Part shown: one piece after another, positions 26,514 through 35,874 of the stretch
Numbering within the stretch: position 1 is the stretch's first letter
How the letters are laid out: each line of letters opens with the position of its first letter
NCBI RefSeq assembly: GCF_000020725.1
Contig: NC_011146.1
Span: 1,127,501-1,175,000, forward strand
DNA length: 47,500 nucleotides
Direction of reading: 5' to 3'
Origin: Citrifermentans bemidjiense Bem
Lineage (GTDB): Bacteria > Desulfobacterota > Desulfuromonadia > Geobacterales > Geobacteraceae
Program-made: the position numbers and the translations under genes
The notes under the pieces: model-generated
Database searches by the model: none
The model's input: the letters and a program-made list of their open reading frames with translations, nothing else
Told to the model about the DNA's origin: nothing

Positions 26514-28883
26514 ATGCCCACCGAAAGCGGCGACAAAAAACAGAAGAGCTCACTCATCCGGCTCTGTGACAGCTGGTTGGAAGCAGTTGCCCAAGGCTTC
26601 TCCTGTGACAAGTATGAAAAGCGCAGCCGCTTTATCATGCTCTTCCTCACAGCTTTATTCCTCACCCTGCTCATCATCCCGAGTCCGCAGTTCCTCACGG
26701 TCAACTACCGCGAAGGCGACATCGCTACTTCGGATATCCGCGCCACCCAGGATTACCTCATCGAGGATCTCCTGCTCACCGAGAAAAAGCGCGCCGAGGC
26801 CGAGGCCGTGGCCCCGTTTATCTACAGTCTCGCCCAAAACGGAAACATAGACCTGGTGCGCCGCTTCGAGGAGGCGCTGGAACTCATGCGCGACTCCGGG
26901 CAGGGGGAGGCGCGCCGCAACGCCATCGCCGGCGTCCTGGGGGTCGACATCTCGACACAGGAGTTCGGGGCGCTGTCGCGGATCAGGCAGGAGCGGGCCT
27001 TTCTCTCCGATCTGGGAAGGCAGCTCGCCCCCGTTTACCGTCATCGCATCGTCGCCGACCGCTCCAATTTCGCCGCCGATCTGCGCCACGGCATCGTGGT
27101 CCTGGACGAGACCACAAGGCAGGAAGTGGCGGGTGGGGACTACTCCTCCAGCATCGACCTCCCAGCGGCCAGGCGCGCCTTTCGCGGCGTCTACCTGACC
27201 CAGGGCGCCTCGGCGCATGACCTCGAGATTCTCAAGGGGGTGGCGCAGCGGATGATCGCCCCCAACCTGAGCTTCGACCGCAACTTAACCGACGACAAGA
27301 AAAGCGAGGCGCGCGCCGCGGTGCGCCCGGTCCTTTTCAAGATGAAGCGCGGCGAGATGATCGTCCGGGTCGGGGAGCGGGTCACCTCCGAACAGGCGAT
27401 GAAGCTGGAGAAGATCTACAAGGCGAAGAACCGCGCCCCGGTCCTCACCGGGCTCGGCATCTTCGGGCTGGTCGTCGTGCTCTGCTACGTCCCGTTTCGC
27501 TTCGGCCGCAAGAACATCCGCAAGTTCAGCCCGAGCAACAAGGACATCCTGCTTTTGTCGCTCTTGACGGTGGGGAACTTCGCGGTGCTGAAGCTGGTCT
27601 CCGCCGTTTCCACCGCCATGGGGGGACTCTTCCCCAGCATCGACACCGCGAGCTACTTCTACGTCTTCCCCTTTGCCGCCAGCGCCATCATCGTCAGGAT
27701 CATCCTCAACTCCGAGGTAGCGCTGGTTTACTGCGCCGTCACCGCCCCCCTCACCGGCATCATGCTGAACAACTCGCTGCTGGTGGTGATCTACGCCCTC
27801 TTGGGGGGGATCGTGGGAGCCCACGGCGTGCGCCAGTGCAAGGAGCGCGGGACCATCTACAGCGCCGGTTTCAAGGTGAGCGTGGTCAACATGGCGCTAG
27901 CCGTCTGCTTCTACGTCTACAGCGACAGCCATTTCTCGCTGCAGACCGTTTACTGCGTAGCCTTCGCCCTTCTGGGGGGCCTCATCAACGCGGTCTTCGC
28001 CTCGGGAACCATCCCGCTCATCGAGGCGCTCTTCCAGTACACGACGGACGTGAAGCTCCTCGAACTCGCCAACCTCAATTCGCCGCTTTTGCGCGAGCTG
28101 ATGATCCGCGCCCCCGGGACCTACCACCATAGCGTGCTCGTGGGGAACATGGTGGAGGCGGGAGCCGAGGCGATCAACGCGAACCCGCTCCTGGCCCGCG
28201 TAGCCGCCTACTACCACGACGTCGGCAAGCTCAAGAAGCCGCAGTACTTCATCGAGAACATCCGCGACGGCGAGAACCGCCACGACAAGCTCTCACCGAG
28301 CATGAGCGCGCTGATCCTCATCTCGCACATGAAGGAAGGGGTGGAACTCGCCAAGGAGCACCGGGTAGGGCAGCCGATCATCGAGATCATCCGCCAGTCC
28401 CACGGCACCTCCCTGATCAGCTACTTCTACCTGAAGGCGAAGGGACTGGAGACCCCGGGCGCGCCGCCGGTTGAGGAGCGGGACTTCCGCTACCCCGGCC
28501 CCAAGCCGCAGACCAGGGAAGCCGGCCTCGTGCTCCTGGCGGACTGCGTAGAGGCCGCCTCGCGCACCCTCACCGACCCGACCCCCGCCAGGATCCAGGG
28601 GATGGTGCAGAAGATCATCAACAACATCTTCATCGACGGGCAGCTCGACGAGTGCGAACTGACGCTCAAGAACCTGCACGAGATAGCGAAGAGTTTCAAC
28701 CAGATACTTGCCGGGATCTACCACCAGCGCATAGACTACCCGGAGCCGGCCTACAAGGAGAAGAACATTGTCAAGAAGTGCCCAGAGGATTGCGATAGCG
28801 AACCGCCAAAGGCGGATCCCGGTCGGGACGACGGCGTTGCGAAAGGTGGCGCAGAGGATCTTAGACGCCTTGGGATGTCCTGA
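26514..28883 (+). CDS. pgpH: Seven-TM HD-domain phosphodiesterase, PgpH family
   Basis: A 789-residue membrane protein (start ATG 26514; see promoter entry). Layout: one N-terminal membrane helix (about 40-60), a large extracytoplasmic 7TMR-HDED domain (about 65-310), a seven-helix membrane block (about 325-510), then a cytoplasmic HD domain. HD residues are clear: TYHHSVLVGNMVEAGAEAI near 530-550 and YYHDVGKLKKPQYF near 567-580, followed by HDKLSPSMSALILISHMKEG and the long Lys-rich tail. PgpH of Listeria hydrolyses cyclic di-AMP; DisA-type signalling is known in Geobacteraceae, so that role is likely but inferred. The last 39 codons overlap ybeY in another frame, which is unusually long. 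First gene of a run to lnt. Confidence 0.93.
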   Translation: MPTESGDKKQKSSLIRLCDSWLEAVAQGFSCDKYEKRSRFIMLFLTALFLTLLIIPSPQFLTVNYREGDIATSDIRATQDYLIEDLLLTEKKRAEAEAVAPFIYSLAQNGNIDLVRRFEEALELMRDSGQGEARRNAIAGVLGVDISTQEFGALSRIRQERAFLSDLGRQLAPVYRHRIVADRSNFAADLRHGIVVLDETTRQEVAGGDYSSSIDLPAARRAFRGVYLTQGASAHDLEILKGVAQRMIAPNLSFDRNLTDDKKSEARAAVRPVLFKMKRGEMIVRVGERVTSEQAMKLEKIYKAKNRAPVLTGLGIFGLVVVLCYVPFRFGRKNIRKFSPSNKDILLLSLLTVGNFAVLKLVSAVSTAMGGLFPSIDTASYFYVFPFAASAIIVRIILNSEVALVYCAVTAPLTGIMLNNSLLVVIYALLGGIVGAHGVRQCKERGTIYSAGFKVSVVNMALAVCFYVYSDSHFSLQTVYCVAFALLGGLINAVFASGTIPLIEALFQYTTDVKLLELANLNSPLLRELMIRAPGTYHHSVLVGNMVEAGAEAINANPLLARVAAYYHDVGKLKKPQYFIENIRDGENRHDKLSPSMSALILISHMKEGVELAKEHRVGQPIIEIIRQSHGTSLISYFYLKAKGLETPGAPPVEERDFRYPGPKPQTREAGLVLLADCVEAASRTLTDPTPARIQGMVQKIINNIFIDGQLDECELTLKNLHEIAKSFNQILAGIYHQRIDYPEPAYKEKNIVKKCPEDCDSEPPKADPGRDDGVAKGGAEDLRRLGMS

Positions 28884-29235
28884 GGCCGAACTCTCCATCA
28901 GCATCGTCGGCGACCGCGCCATCAGGGTCATCAACCGCGATTACCTGGGGCGGGACAAGGCAACCAACGTGATTTCGTTCGCCATGCAGGAAGGGGAGTT
29001 CGGTGCAGTAAACCCGGAACTGCTGGGGGACGTGGTGATCTCGGTGGACACCGCAGCGCGCGAGGCGGAGGAGGCGGGGGAAACCTTCCTAAGCCGCCTC
29101 TACTTCCTGCTTATGCACGGCATCCTGCACATCACCGGCTACGATCACGAAAGAAGCGGCGAGGCTGAGGCGGCCCGCATGGAGGCGAAGGAACGCGAGA
29201 TCTTCGCCCTCTTGGTCGGGGAAGGTCTTGTCTAG
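28768..29235 (+). CDS. ybeY: Endoribonuclease YbeY (16S rRNA maturation)
   Basis: A 155-residue zinc-dependent ribonuclease for 16S rRNA 3'-end maturation and ribosome quality control. The metal site is intact: His117, His121 and His127 in MHGILHITGYDHE. Other family blocks are IANRQRRIP, ELSISIVGDRAIRVINRDYLG, KATNVISFAMQEGE and LGDVVISVDTA. The start is TTG at 28768 with AAGGAG at a normal distance; no later start keeps the conserved IANRQR block. This places the first 116 nt inside the end of pgpH in a different frame, a long overlap. In many bacteria ybeY follows a PhoH gene; here the PgpH gene is in that place. Confidence 0.94.
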   Translation: MSRSAQRIAIANRQRRIPVGTTALRKVAQRILDALGCPEAELSISIVGDRAIRVINRDYLGRDKATNVISFAMQEGEFGAVNPELLGDVVISVDTAAREAEEAGETFLSRLYFLLMHGILHITGYDHERSGEAEAARMEAKEREIFALLVGEGLV

Positions 29236-29253
29236 CGTCCGCAGGGGGAAGCG

Positions 29254-29961
29254 ATGAAGCCCACGAGCTTCGTCGAATCGGTGAACTGCGCCATAGAGGG
29301 AATCCTCTACACGGCGCGGACGCAAAAGCACATGCGGCACCATTTTCTGGCCGCGTTGGTGGTGCTGGTCGCCGCCCTCCTCTTGCGGGTCACCCTGCTG
29401 GAGTTCATGCTGCTGGCGCTCGCCATCAGCTTCGTGCTTTTTGCCGAGCTTTTGAACACCGCCATCGAGGTGGTGGTGGACATGATCTCCCCGGAGTTCA
29501 ACCCCATGGCCAAGCTTGCCAAGGACGTAGCGGCGGGCGCGGTTCTCGTGGCTGCCTTCGGGACGGCGATCATGGGATACCTGGTGCTGTCGAAGTACAT
29601 TTTCCCGGTGGAAAAGAGGTTGCTTGCCATGGTCGGAACCGGTTCGGAGCTGGGGATCCTTGTCTCCGTGATCCTGGTGCTCATCGCCGTCATCATACTG
29701 AAGGGGGTGACCGGCAGCGGCACGCCGCTCAAGGGGGGAGTCCCCAGCGGCCACTCGGCGGTCGCCTTCTCCATCGCCACCTCGGTCACCCTGCAGACCC
29801 AGGACCCGCTCATCGCGCTTTTGTGCCTGATACTCGCCCTCATGGTGAGCCACTCAAGGCTTTTGCTGAAGATCCACACGGTGCGGGAACTCGTGTACGG
29901 CGCGCTCACCGGCATCTCGATCACCGTGGCGGTGAACCTGCTATTCAACGCCTTCGCCTGA
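29254..29961 (+). CDS. Diacylglycerol/undecaprenol kinase fused to PAP2 phosphatase
   Basis: A 235-residue membrane protein of two opposite activities. Residues 1-115 are a DgkA-type kinase: MRHHFLAALVVL, the signature AELLNTAIEVVVD (64-76), and KLAKDVAAGAVL with the conserved Asp. Residues 120-235 look like a PAP2 phosphatase: KGVTGSGTPLKGG (a weak motif 1), PSGHSA (164-169, motif 2 with His167), and SHSRLLLKIHTVRELVYG (motif 3; Arg202 and His208 kept, Glu at the usual Asp site). The kinase would phosphorylate undecaprenol or diacylglycerol, while PAP2 removes phosphate; both halves belong to lipid-carrier recycling. It has about six membrane helices. GGGGGAAG precedes the ATG. The degenerate motif 1 makes phosphatase activity less certain. 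Confidence 0.88.
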   Translation: MKPTSFVESVNCAIEGILYTARTQKHMRHHFLAALVVLVAALLLRVTLLEFMLLALAISFVLFAELLNTAIEVVVDMISPEFNPMAKLAKDVAAGAVLVAAFGTAIMGYLVLSKYIFPVEKRLLAMVGTGSELGILVSVILVLIAVIILKGVTGSGTPLKGGVPSGHSAVAFSIATSVTLQTQDPLIALLCLILALMVSHSRLLLKIHTVRELVYGALTGISITVAVNLLFNAFA

Positions 29962-30006
29962 GAGGGAAGATCAAACGGTTAACGCAACAACGGAGGAGAA
30001 ACGTCC

Positions 30007-30870
30007 TTGGAAGAGGATAACGGAAGCAAGGGGCAGGGCTTGATCGAGTCCCTCACCAGGCTCTTGTACGGCAAGAAGCGGGTCACCGAGGCCGAGATCC
30101 AGGAGATGATGGACGCCGGCGAGGAAGAAGGGGTCATCAACCAGGAGGAGAACGCGATGATCCGTTCCATCCTGGGCCTGGGTGACTCCATGGTGCGCGA
30201 GATCATGCTGCCGCGCATGGAGATGTCCTGCGTCTCCATCGAGGACGAGGTGAGCGAGGTGCTGAAATCCATCATCGCCTCCGGCCATTCCCGCCTCCCT
30301 GTCTACGAAGGAACCATCGACAACGTGATCGGCCTCATCTACGCCAAGGACCTGCTGAGGTACTGGGGGGAGCCGGACCACGCGATTGAGCTTAGAAAGC
30401 TGATCCGCCCGCCGTTTTTCATCCCCGAGACCAAGAACCTGGAGGAGTTGCTGCACGACTTCAAGAAGCGGCGGGTGCACATGGCTGTCGTCATCGACGA
30501 GTACGGCGGCACGGCCGGGCTCGTCACCATCGAGGACCTCTTGGAGCAGATCGTGGGGGACATCCAGGACGAGTACGACCTGGAGACCGAGCGGCTGTCG
30601 GTGCAAGCGGACAACTCCATCGTGGCCGACGGCAGGCTCCCCATCGAGGAGCTGCAGGAGCATTTCGACGTGGTGGTGGAGAAGGACAAGTTCGAGACGG
30701 TGGGGGGGCTCATTTTCCATCTCACCGGGCGCATCCCCGCCGCCGGAGAGGTGATCGAGAGCGACGACCTGGTCTTGACCGTGCTGGAGGCTGACGACAG
30801 GCGCATCGCCAAGGTGCATATCGCCAGGCGCGAGGCGCGGCCGCAGGACAAGGAGTCCGAGGCGCCGTGA
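30007..30870 (+). CDS. corC: CorC/TlyC-like CBS-domain protein
   Basis: A 287-residue cytoplasmic protein of the CorC/HlyC family. Residues 20-65 are the typical helical opener ([26 protein letters not shown] split as [12 protein letters not shown]), 70-125 CBS1 ([18 protein letters not shown]), 130-190 CBS2 ([22 protein letters not shown]), then the CorC_HlyC transporter-associated domain (200-280; [17 protein letters not shown]). The family assists Mg/Co efflux (CorC) and binds adenosine nucleotides; this copy has no membrane part. TTG at 30007 is the likely start, with GGAGGAG about ten bases upstream. It overlaps lnt by GTGA, and the corC-lnt pair is widespread in proteobacteria. Confidence 0.92.
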   Translation: MEEDNGSKGQGLIESLTRLLYGKKRVTEAEIQEMMDAGEEEGVINQEENAMIRSILGLGDSMVREIMLPRMEMSCVSIEDEVSEVLKSIIASGHSRLPVYEGTIDNVIGLIYAKDLLRYWGEPDHAIELRKLIRPPFFIPETKNLEELLHDFKKRRVHMAVVIDEYGGTAGLVTIEDLLEQIVGDIQDEYDLETERLSVQADNSIVADGRLPIEELQEHFDVVVEKDKFETVGGLIFHLTGRIPAAGEVIESDDLVLTVLEADDRRIAKVHIARREARPQDKESEAP

Positions 30871-32405
30871 GAAAAAGCAAGATGAACCTTGGGAGGTCTG
30901 CTGCGGGGCGCTACCTGCTGGCGCTTCTTTCCGGGGGGATGCTGGCGCTGGCATTCCCGGAGCCGGGCATCTCGGCTTTGGCCTGGATCGCTTTCGTGCC
31001 GCTGTTTCTGGCCGCAGCCGGCGCTTCACCGGGGGAGGGCTTCAGGCTCGGTTTCACCGCCGGTTGCGCCGCCTATGCCGGCATCCTTTACTGGCTGAAC
31101 ATAGTGATGACTACCTACGGGAAGCTCCCCCTGGCCGCGAGCGTCGCCCTTTACCTGGCGCTGGCAGGCTACCTGGCGCTCTACCCCGGGATCGTCGTCT
31201 GGCTTACGCGGCGCTGCGAGTCGAAGCGGATAGGGCTGATGCTCTCGTTCCCTTTTTTGTGGGTGGCGGGGGAGCTCGTCCGCTCCTATCTTCTCACCGG
31301 TTTCCCCTGGGCCAACCTCGGCTATTCGCAGTACCGGACCCTGCCGTTGATCCAGATCAGCGACCTCACCGGGGTTTACGGGGTCAGTTTCCTGGTCGCC
31401 TTCGCCAACGTGGTTTTCTACCGGATCTGGGTATCCATGCGCCACAGGGAGCGCTATCCGGTGACGGGCCTGTTGGCGCTGCTGGTGCTGATCGCAGCCA
31501 CCATGGGGTATGGCGTCATCGCGCTCAGCCGCCCGGAGAAGGGGGAGCTGCAGCGGGTCCTCATGGTGCAGGGGAACATCCGTCAGGAACAGAAGTGGGA
31601 CCCCGCCTTCCAGCAATCGACCGTGGCGACCTACGAGCGGCTCACCCGCAAGGGTGCGCAAAGCCCCGGCACCCTGGTGGTCTGGCCCGAGAGCGCGCTT
31701 CCCTTCTTCCTGCAGTCGGAGCCTCGCTACGCCGCGCGGGTTAAGGCCCTGGCGGCGGAGCTGAAAAGCTACCTGCTGACCGGGAGCCCCGCCTACGACC
31801 AGGAGGGAGAAAAGGTGCGCTACCTGAACAGCGCGTTTCTGATCTCCCCGGCCGGCGTGGTTGCCGGAAGAAGCGACAAGCTGCACCTGGTTCCCTTCGG
31901 CGAGTACGTGCCGCTGGCGTCCCTGCTCCCCTTCGTGAACAAGCTGGTGGAGGGGATCGGCGACTTCTCCCCCGGAAAGGGGGCGACACCGCTTAAGACC
32001 GGCAACGGGAAGATCGGGGTCCTGGTCTGCTTCGAGGGGATCTTCCCTGAGGTGGCGCGCGCCTACGTGGAAAACGGGGCGACCATGCTGGTGAACATCA
32101 CCAACGACGCCTGGTTCGGGCGCTCTTCCGCTCCCTATCAGCATCTCTCCATGACGGTGTTCCGGGCCGTCGAGAACCGGGTTCCGCTGGTGCGCGCGGC
32201 GAACACCGGGATCTCCTCGGTGATAGACAGCAAGGGTCACATCCGGGGCATGACCCCGCTCTTCGAGGAGGCGACCCTTTCCGGGGAGGTGAGGATGGGG
32301 ACCGGCGGCACCTTTTACAGCCGCTACGGCGACATCTTTGCGCTCCTTTGCCTGGGGACCGGCATCGCGCTCGGCGCGGCCTGCTTCAGAAAGAAACGCT
32401 TTTAG
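30867..32405 (+). CDS. lnt: Apolipoprotein N-acyltransferase
   Basis: A 512-residue inner-membrane enzyme that adds the third acyl chain to lipoproteins. About six membrane helices fill residues 15-215, with a last helix near 490-508; a nitrilase-like periplasmic domain lies between. The catalytic triad can be placed: Glu275 (WPESALPF), Lys338 ([11 protein letters not shown]) and Cys388 (VLVCFEG), with NITNDAWFG downstream. The GTG start overlaps the corC stop (GTGA), so translation is coupled. Three or more predicted lipoproteins in this window (1844, 33625, 35875) are likely substrates. A small AGCGGC/GCCGCT hairpin (32425-32440) follows without a T-tract. Confidence 0.96.
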   Translation: MRKSKMNLGRSAAGRYLLALLSGGMLALAFPEPGISALAWIAFVPLFLAAAGASPGEGFRLGFTAGCAAYAGILYWLNIVMTTYGKLPLAASVALYLALAGYLALYPGIVVWLTRRCESKRIGLMLSFPFLWVAGELVRSYLLTGFPWANLGYSQYRTLPLIQISDLTGVYGVSFLVAFANVVFYRIWVSMRHRERYPVTGLLALLVLIAATMGYGVIALSRPEKGELQRVLMVQGNIRQEQKWDPAFQQSTVATYERLTRKGAQSPGTLVVWPESALPFFLQSEPRYAARVKALAAELKSYLLTGSPAYDQEGEKVRYLNSAFLISPAGVVAGRSDKLHLVPFGEYVPLASLLPFVNKLVEGIGDFSPGKGATPLKTGNGKIGVLVCFEGIFPEVARAYVENGATMLVNITNDAWFGRSSAPYQHLSMTVFRAVENRVPLVRAANTGISSVIDSKGHIRGMTPLFEEATLSGEVRMGTGGTFYSRYGDIFALLCLGTGIALGAACFRKKRF

Positions 32406-32491
32406 CTGCAGCGCCACCTGTAGAAGCGGCACCAGCCGCTGCAACCAAACGCACTCCCCTTGGGGGATTAAAGAGAGATAAGGAGAATCAG

Positions 32492-33608
32492 ATGTTCAGA
32501 GAAGAAATTGCCAAGGTAGAAGAACTCACCGAGCGTATTGACAAGCTCCGGGGGTCTCTTTGAAGTAGATGACAAGAAGGAGCGGATGCAGGAACTCGAG
32601 GAGCTGACCTCCCGCCCGGATTTCTGGAACGATGCGGAAAACGCCCAGAAGGTGCTCAGGTCCAGGACCGCGATGGAAAAGGACGTCACCACCTGGGAGA
32701 GCCTCGACAAACAGGCGCGGGACATAAAGGAGCTGATCGAGCTGGGGAGCGAGGAGCAGGACGAGGCGACCCTGGCCGAGGTAGCCGCCATGAACGCGCA
32801 GCTGGAGACCGGGGTGTCCCAGGCGGAATTCCGCAGGATGCTTTCCGGCCCCCACGACGCCTCGGGGGCCTTCGTCTCCATCAACTCCGGGGCGGGGGGG
32901 ACCGAGTCCCAGGACTGGGCCGAGATGTTGTTGCGGATGTACCTGCGCTACTGCGAGAAGAAGGGGTGGAAGACCGAGATCACCGATTACCAGGAAGGCG
33001 ACGGCGCCGGGGTAAAGGGGGTCACCTTCGCGGTCACCGGCGAATTCGCCTACGGCTATTTGAAGGCCGAGGCGGGAATCCACCGGCTGGTGCGCATCTC
33101 CCCCTTCGACAGCTCCGCCCGGCGCCACACCTCGTTCGCCTCGGCTTTCGTCTTCCCGGTAATCGAGGAGGAAGACATCGAGATCAAGATCGCCGAGAGC
33201 GACCTGCGCATCGACACCTACCGTTCCAGCGGCGCCGGCGGGCAGCACGTCAACACCACCGACTCCGCCATCAGGATCACCCACATCCCCACCGGGACCG
33301 TGGTCGCCTGCCAGAGCGAGCGGAGCCAGCACATGAACAAGGCCACCGCCATGAAGGTGCTGCGCTCGAAGCTCTACGAGATGGAGCTGCGCGAGCGGGA
33401 AGCAAAGGCGTCGGACATAGCGGGTGAGAAGAAGGAAATCGGCTGGGGGAGCCAGATCCGCTCCTACGTGCTGCACCCGTACAAGATGGTGAAGGACCTG
33501 CGCACCGGTGTGGAGAGCGGCAACCCGGACGCCGTCCTCGACGGTTCCCTCGACGACTTCGTGGTCCCGTACCTTATGGGAGTGCGCCGGGAGACCAAGG
33601 ATATTTAG
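32492..33608 (+). CDS. prfB: Peptide chain release factor 2 with programmed +1 frameshift
   Basis: RF2, about 371 residues, made only if ribosomes shift +1 at a UGA. Reading begins at ATG 32492 (AAGGAG in front) and meets the stop TGA at 32561-32563 after CTT (32558-32560). Skipping T32561 gives GAA at 32562 and the frame continues to 33608: join(32492..32560,32562..33608). The slip site CTT-TGA has a Shine-Dalgarno-like GGGGG a few bases upstream, as in classical prfB. SPF (203-205), which reads UGA/UAA, and GGQ (249-251), which triggers hydrolysis, are present, so it is RF2 and not RF1. The shift lets RF2 control its own level: low RF2 slows termination at UGA and raises frameshifting. Confidence 0.96.
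32550..32563 (+). promoter_or_regulatory. prfB recoding site
   Basis: GGGGG (32550-32554) acts as an internal Shine-Dalgarno, followed by CTT (32558-32560) and the UGA (32561-32563). The G-run to CTT spacing of three nucleotides matches the known RF2 frameshift signal. Confidence 0.92.
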
Positions 33609-33624
33609 GGTAAGGATTCATCCA

Positions 33625-34434
33625 ATGTTCAAAAAAATTCACGTACTGGCCATCTGCCTGATGCTCCTGGCGCCGGCTGCCACCGGATGCGCCGCCCAGC
33701 GCGCAGGACTTTCCAGCGTAGGCTATGCCATCCAGGTCGGGGCCTTCTCCGACGTCAAAAACGCCGAGCGCGTCACCCGCAAGCTGCAGGAGCAGGGGAT
33801 CGAGGCTTTCTACTTCAAGAAGGAGAACGGCATCTACGCCGTGCGCTTCGGCGACTTCCCCCGCCGCGAGGACGCGAGGAAGGTGGCCCAGAAGCTGGTG
33901 AAGGACCGGGTGGTAACCTCGTATTTCATCGCCACGCCGCAGGCCGAGCGGACCCCGGCGGTCCGCGAGCCCTCGCTGCACAAGACACCCTCTCCCTCCA
34001 TCGCCAAGCCGCCGGCGCTGCCTAGAAAAACCGAGGAATCCGTGGCCAAGCGCGACAGAAGCGACATGGGGGGGATCGCCGCCCGCACTGCCGAGCGCTT
34101 CGTCGGGATCCCGTACCGTTGGGGCGGGGATACCGTCGTCGACGGCATGGACTGCAGCGGCTTCGTGCGCGCCGTCTACAACCTGTGCGGCGTCAACATC
34201 CCCCGTACTTCACGGGAGCAGTACCGCGTGGGGGACGTGGTGGGGCGGGATGAGTTGAAGGACGGCGACCTGGTATTTTTCGGCGGCTCCCCCGAGGAGA
34301 TCAACCATGTGGGGATCTTCGTCGGCAACGGCCGTTTCGTCCACGCCCCGCGCAGGGGTGACGACATCAAGGTGAGTTCCATGGACGAGTCGTACTTCCA
34401 GAAGCGATTTATCGGCGCTAAAAGGTATTTTTAA
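33625..34434 (+). CDS. SPOR-NlpC/P60 lipoprotein (cell-wall endopeptidase)
   Basis: A 269-residue predicted lipoprotein. The signal ends AATG before Cys22 (-3 Ala, not ideal). A SPOR domain (34-107: YAIQVGAFSDVKNAERVTRKL) binds denuded glycan at the division site. A Pro/Lys-rich linker follows (110-145), then an NlpC/P60 peptidase with Cys177 (MDCSGFV), His228 (NHVGIFVG) and a third His near 241 (VHAPR). Such proteins cut D-Glu/meso-DAP bonds in peptidoglycan; SPOR would target it to septa. The ATG at 33625 has TAAGGA upstream. Directly downstream of prfB (16 nt), so the two may be co-transcribed. Confidence 0.93.
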   Translation: MFKKIHVLAICLMLLAPAATGCAAQRAGLSSVGYAIQVGAFSDVKNAERVTRKLQEQGIEAFYFKKENGIYAVRFGDFPRREDARKVAQKLVKDRVVTSYFIATPQAERTPAVREPSLHKTPSPSIAKPPALPRKTEESVAKRDRSDMGGIAARTAERFVGIPYRWGGDTVVDGMDCSGFVRAVYNLCGVNIPRTSREQYRVGDVVGRDELKDGDLVFFGGSPEEINHVGIFVGNGRFVHAPRRGDDIKVSSMDESYFQKRFIGAKRYF

Positions 34435-34473
34435 GGAAAAGCCGCGTCATGCCGATAGGTTAATCGTAAGCCG

Positions 34474-34519
34474 CGCCGCTTGCGTCCGAACCTTGCGTTT
34501 CGGACAGAGAGTGGCGCGC
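34474..34519 (+). promoter_or_regulatory. Structured leader hairpin before the DUF1015 gene
   Basis: Nested inverted repeats: outer CGCGCC / GGCGCG and inner GTCCGAA / TTCGGAC enclose a short loop, about 60 nt upstream of the ATG at 34580. No T-tract follows. It could be a terminator remnant of the NlpC gene or a leader structure; its function is unknown. Confidence 0.35.
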
Positions 34520-34579
34520 AAAACCGGGCGCGGCGCCAAGAACATAGAAGGTAGAAAAGAAGCTAAGACAGGAGCAGTT

Positions 34580-35821
34580 ATGGCATTTATCAAACCGTTC
34601 AAAGCGGTACGCCCGAAGAAGGAGCTGGCCGAGAAAGTGGCCGCTCTCCCCTATGACGTCATGAACACCGAAGAGGCCATCGCGATGGCCGCCGGGAACC
34701 CGATGAGCTTTCTGCACATCTCCCGCCCCGAGATCGACCTGCCGCAGGGGACCGATGTCCACTCCGAAGGGGTCTACGTCAAGGGACATGAAAACCTGAA
34801 GGGTTTCCTGGCGCAGGGTGTGCTGGTTCAGGACGAAAGCGAGCAGTATTACGTCTACCGCCAGAAGATGGGGGGGATCACCCAGACCGGCTTGGTCGTC
34901 TGCGCCGGGGTGGATGACTATCAAAGCGGCACCATCAAGAAGCACGAGCTGACCCGCGCCGACAAGGAAGAGGACCGGGTGAAGCATATCGACGTTTTGA
35001 ACGCCAACGACGAGCCGGTCTTTTACACCTACCGCAACAACCCCGGCATCACCCGGACCATTGAAGAGGTCACCAAGGGGGAGCCGGTCTACGATTTCAC
35101 CACCGACGACGGCGTCTCCCATGCCCTTTGGACCATCGCCGACCGCGCCCTCATCGACTCCCTGACCAGCAGCTTCGCGGCCATCCCGACCCTCTACGTC
35201 GCCGACGGCCACCACCGGAGCGCCGCGGCGAGCCGGGTGCGCGACCTCAGGAAGAACGCCAACGATAAGCACACCGGCAGCGAAGAGTACAACTACTTCC
35301 TCACCGTGATCTTCCCGGACAACGAGATGACCATCATGCCCTACAACCGCGTGTTGAAGGATCTCAACGGGCGGAGCGTGGCCGAGTACATGGCCCGGGT
35401 CGCGGAGCGCTTCGAGGTTACCCCGGTCTGCGGCCCGGTGAAGCCGGGCGAGCGGCACCAGTTCGGCATGTTCCTGGCCGGGAAGTGGTACGAACTCGTT
35501 CCCCGCGAGGAGTCCTTTTCCGAGACGGACCCGGTGGCGTCGATGGACGTCTCCATCCTCCAGGACAACCTGCTCAACCCGGTCCTCGGGGTGCGCAACC
35601 CGCGCACCGACCAGCGCATCCATTTCGTGGGGGGGATCCGCGGGGTTGAGGAGCTGGAGAGGGTGGTGAATTCCGGAGAATACGAGGTCGCCTTCTCGCT
35701 CTTCCCGACCTCCATCGAGGAGCTTATGTCGCTGGCCGACGTGGACAAGATCATGCCGCCCAAGTCGACCTGGTTCGAACCCAAACTCAGAAGCGGTCTG
35801 TTCATCCACATGCTCGACTAG
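34580..35821 (+). CDS. DUF1015 (SerK-like) family protein
   Basis: A 413-residue cytoplasmic protein with family signatures: KPFKAVRPKKELAEKVAALPYDV, IKKHELTRADKEEDRVKH, PTLYVADGHHRSAAASRVR and the terminal KSTWFEPKLRSGLF. The DGHHRSAA block with its His pair resembles the ParB/sulfiredoxin-type site of SerK, the free-serine kinase of Thermococcus and some bacteria, which makes O-phosphoserine. Whether DUF1015 of this organism phosphorylates serine is inferred. ATG 34580 has AGGAG before it; the frame is open upstream to 34493 but that part covers the leader hairpin. Ends 53 nt before the FKBP gene. Confidence 0.9.
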   Translation: MAFIKPFKAVRPKKELAEKVAALPYDVMNTEEAIAMAAGNPMSFLHISRPEIDLPQGTDVHSEGVYVKGHENLKGFLAQGVLVQDESEQYYVYRQKMGGITQTGLVVCAGVDDYQSGTIKKHELTRADKEEDRVKHIDVLNANDEPVFYTYRNNPGITRTIEEVTKGEPVYDFTTDDGVSHALWTIADRALIDSLTSSFAAIPTLYVADGHHRSAAASRVRDLRKNANDKHTGSEEYNYFLTVIFPDNEMTIMPYNRVLKDLNGRSVAEYMARVAERFEVTPVCGPVKPGERHQFGMFLAGKWYELVPREESFSETDPVASMDVSILQDNLLNPVLGVRNPRTDQRIHFVGGIRGVEELERVVNSGEYEVAFSLFPTSIEELMSLADVDKIMPPKSTWFEPKLRSGLFIHMLD

Positions 35822-35874
35822 AAAAACTGCTGTTCTCACCGACAAGAAGAACAAGACACAGACGGAGGAAGTAG

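Noticed and set aside
34460..35854. A 464-codon open frame opposite the DUF1015 gene
   Set aside because: Mirror of GC-rich codon use; its N-terminal part crosses into the FKBP spacer and no motif is present.
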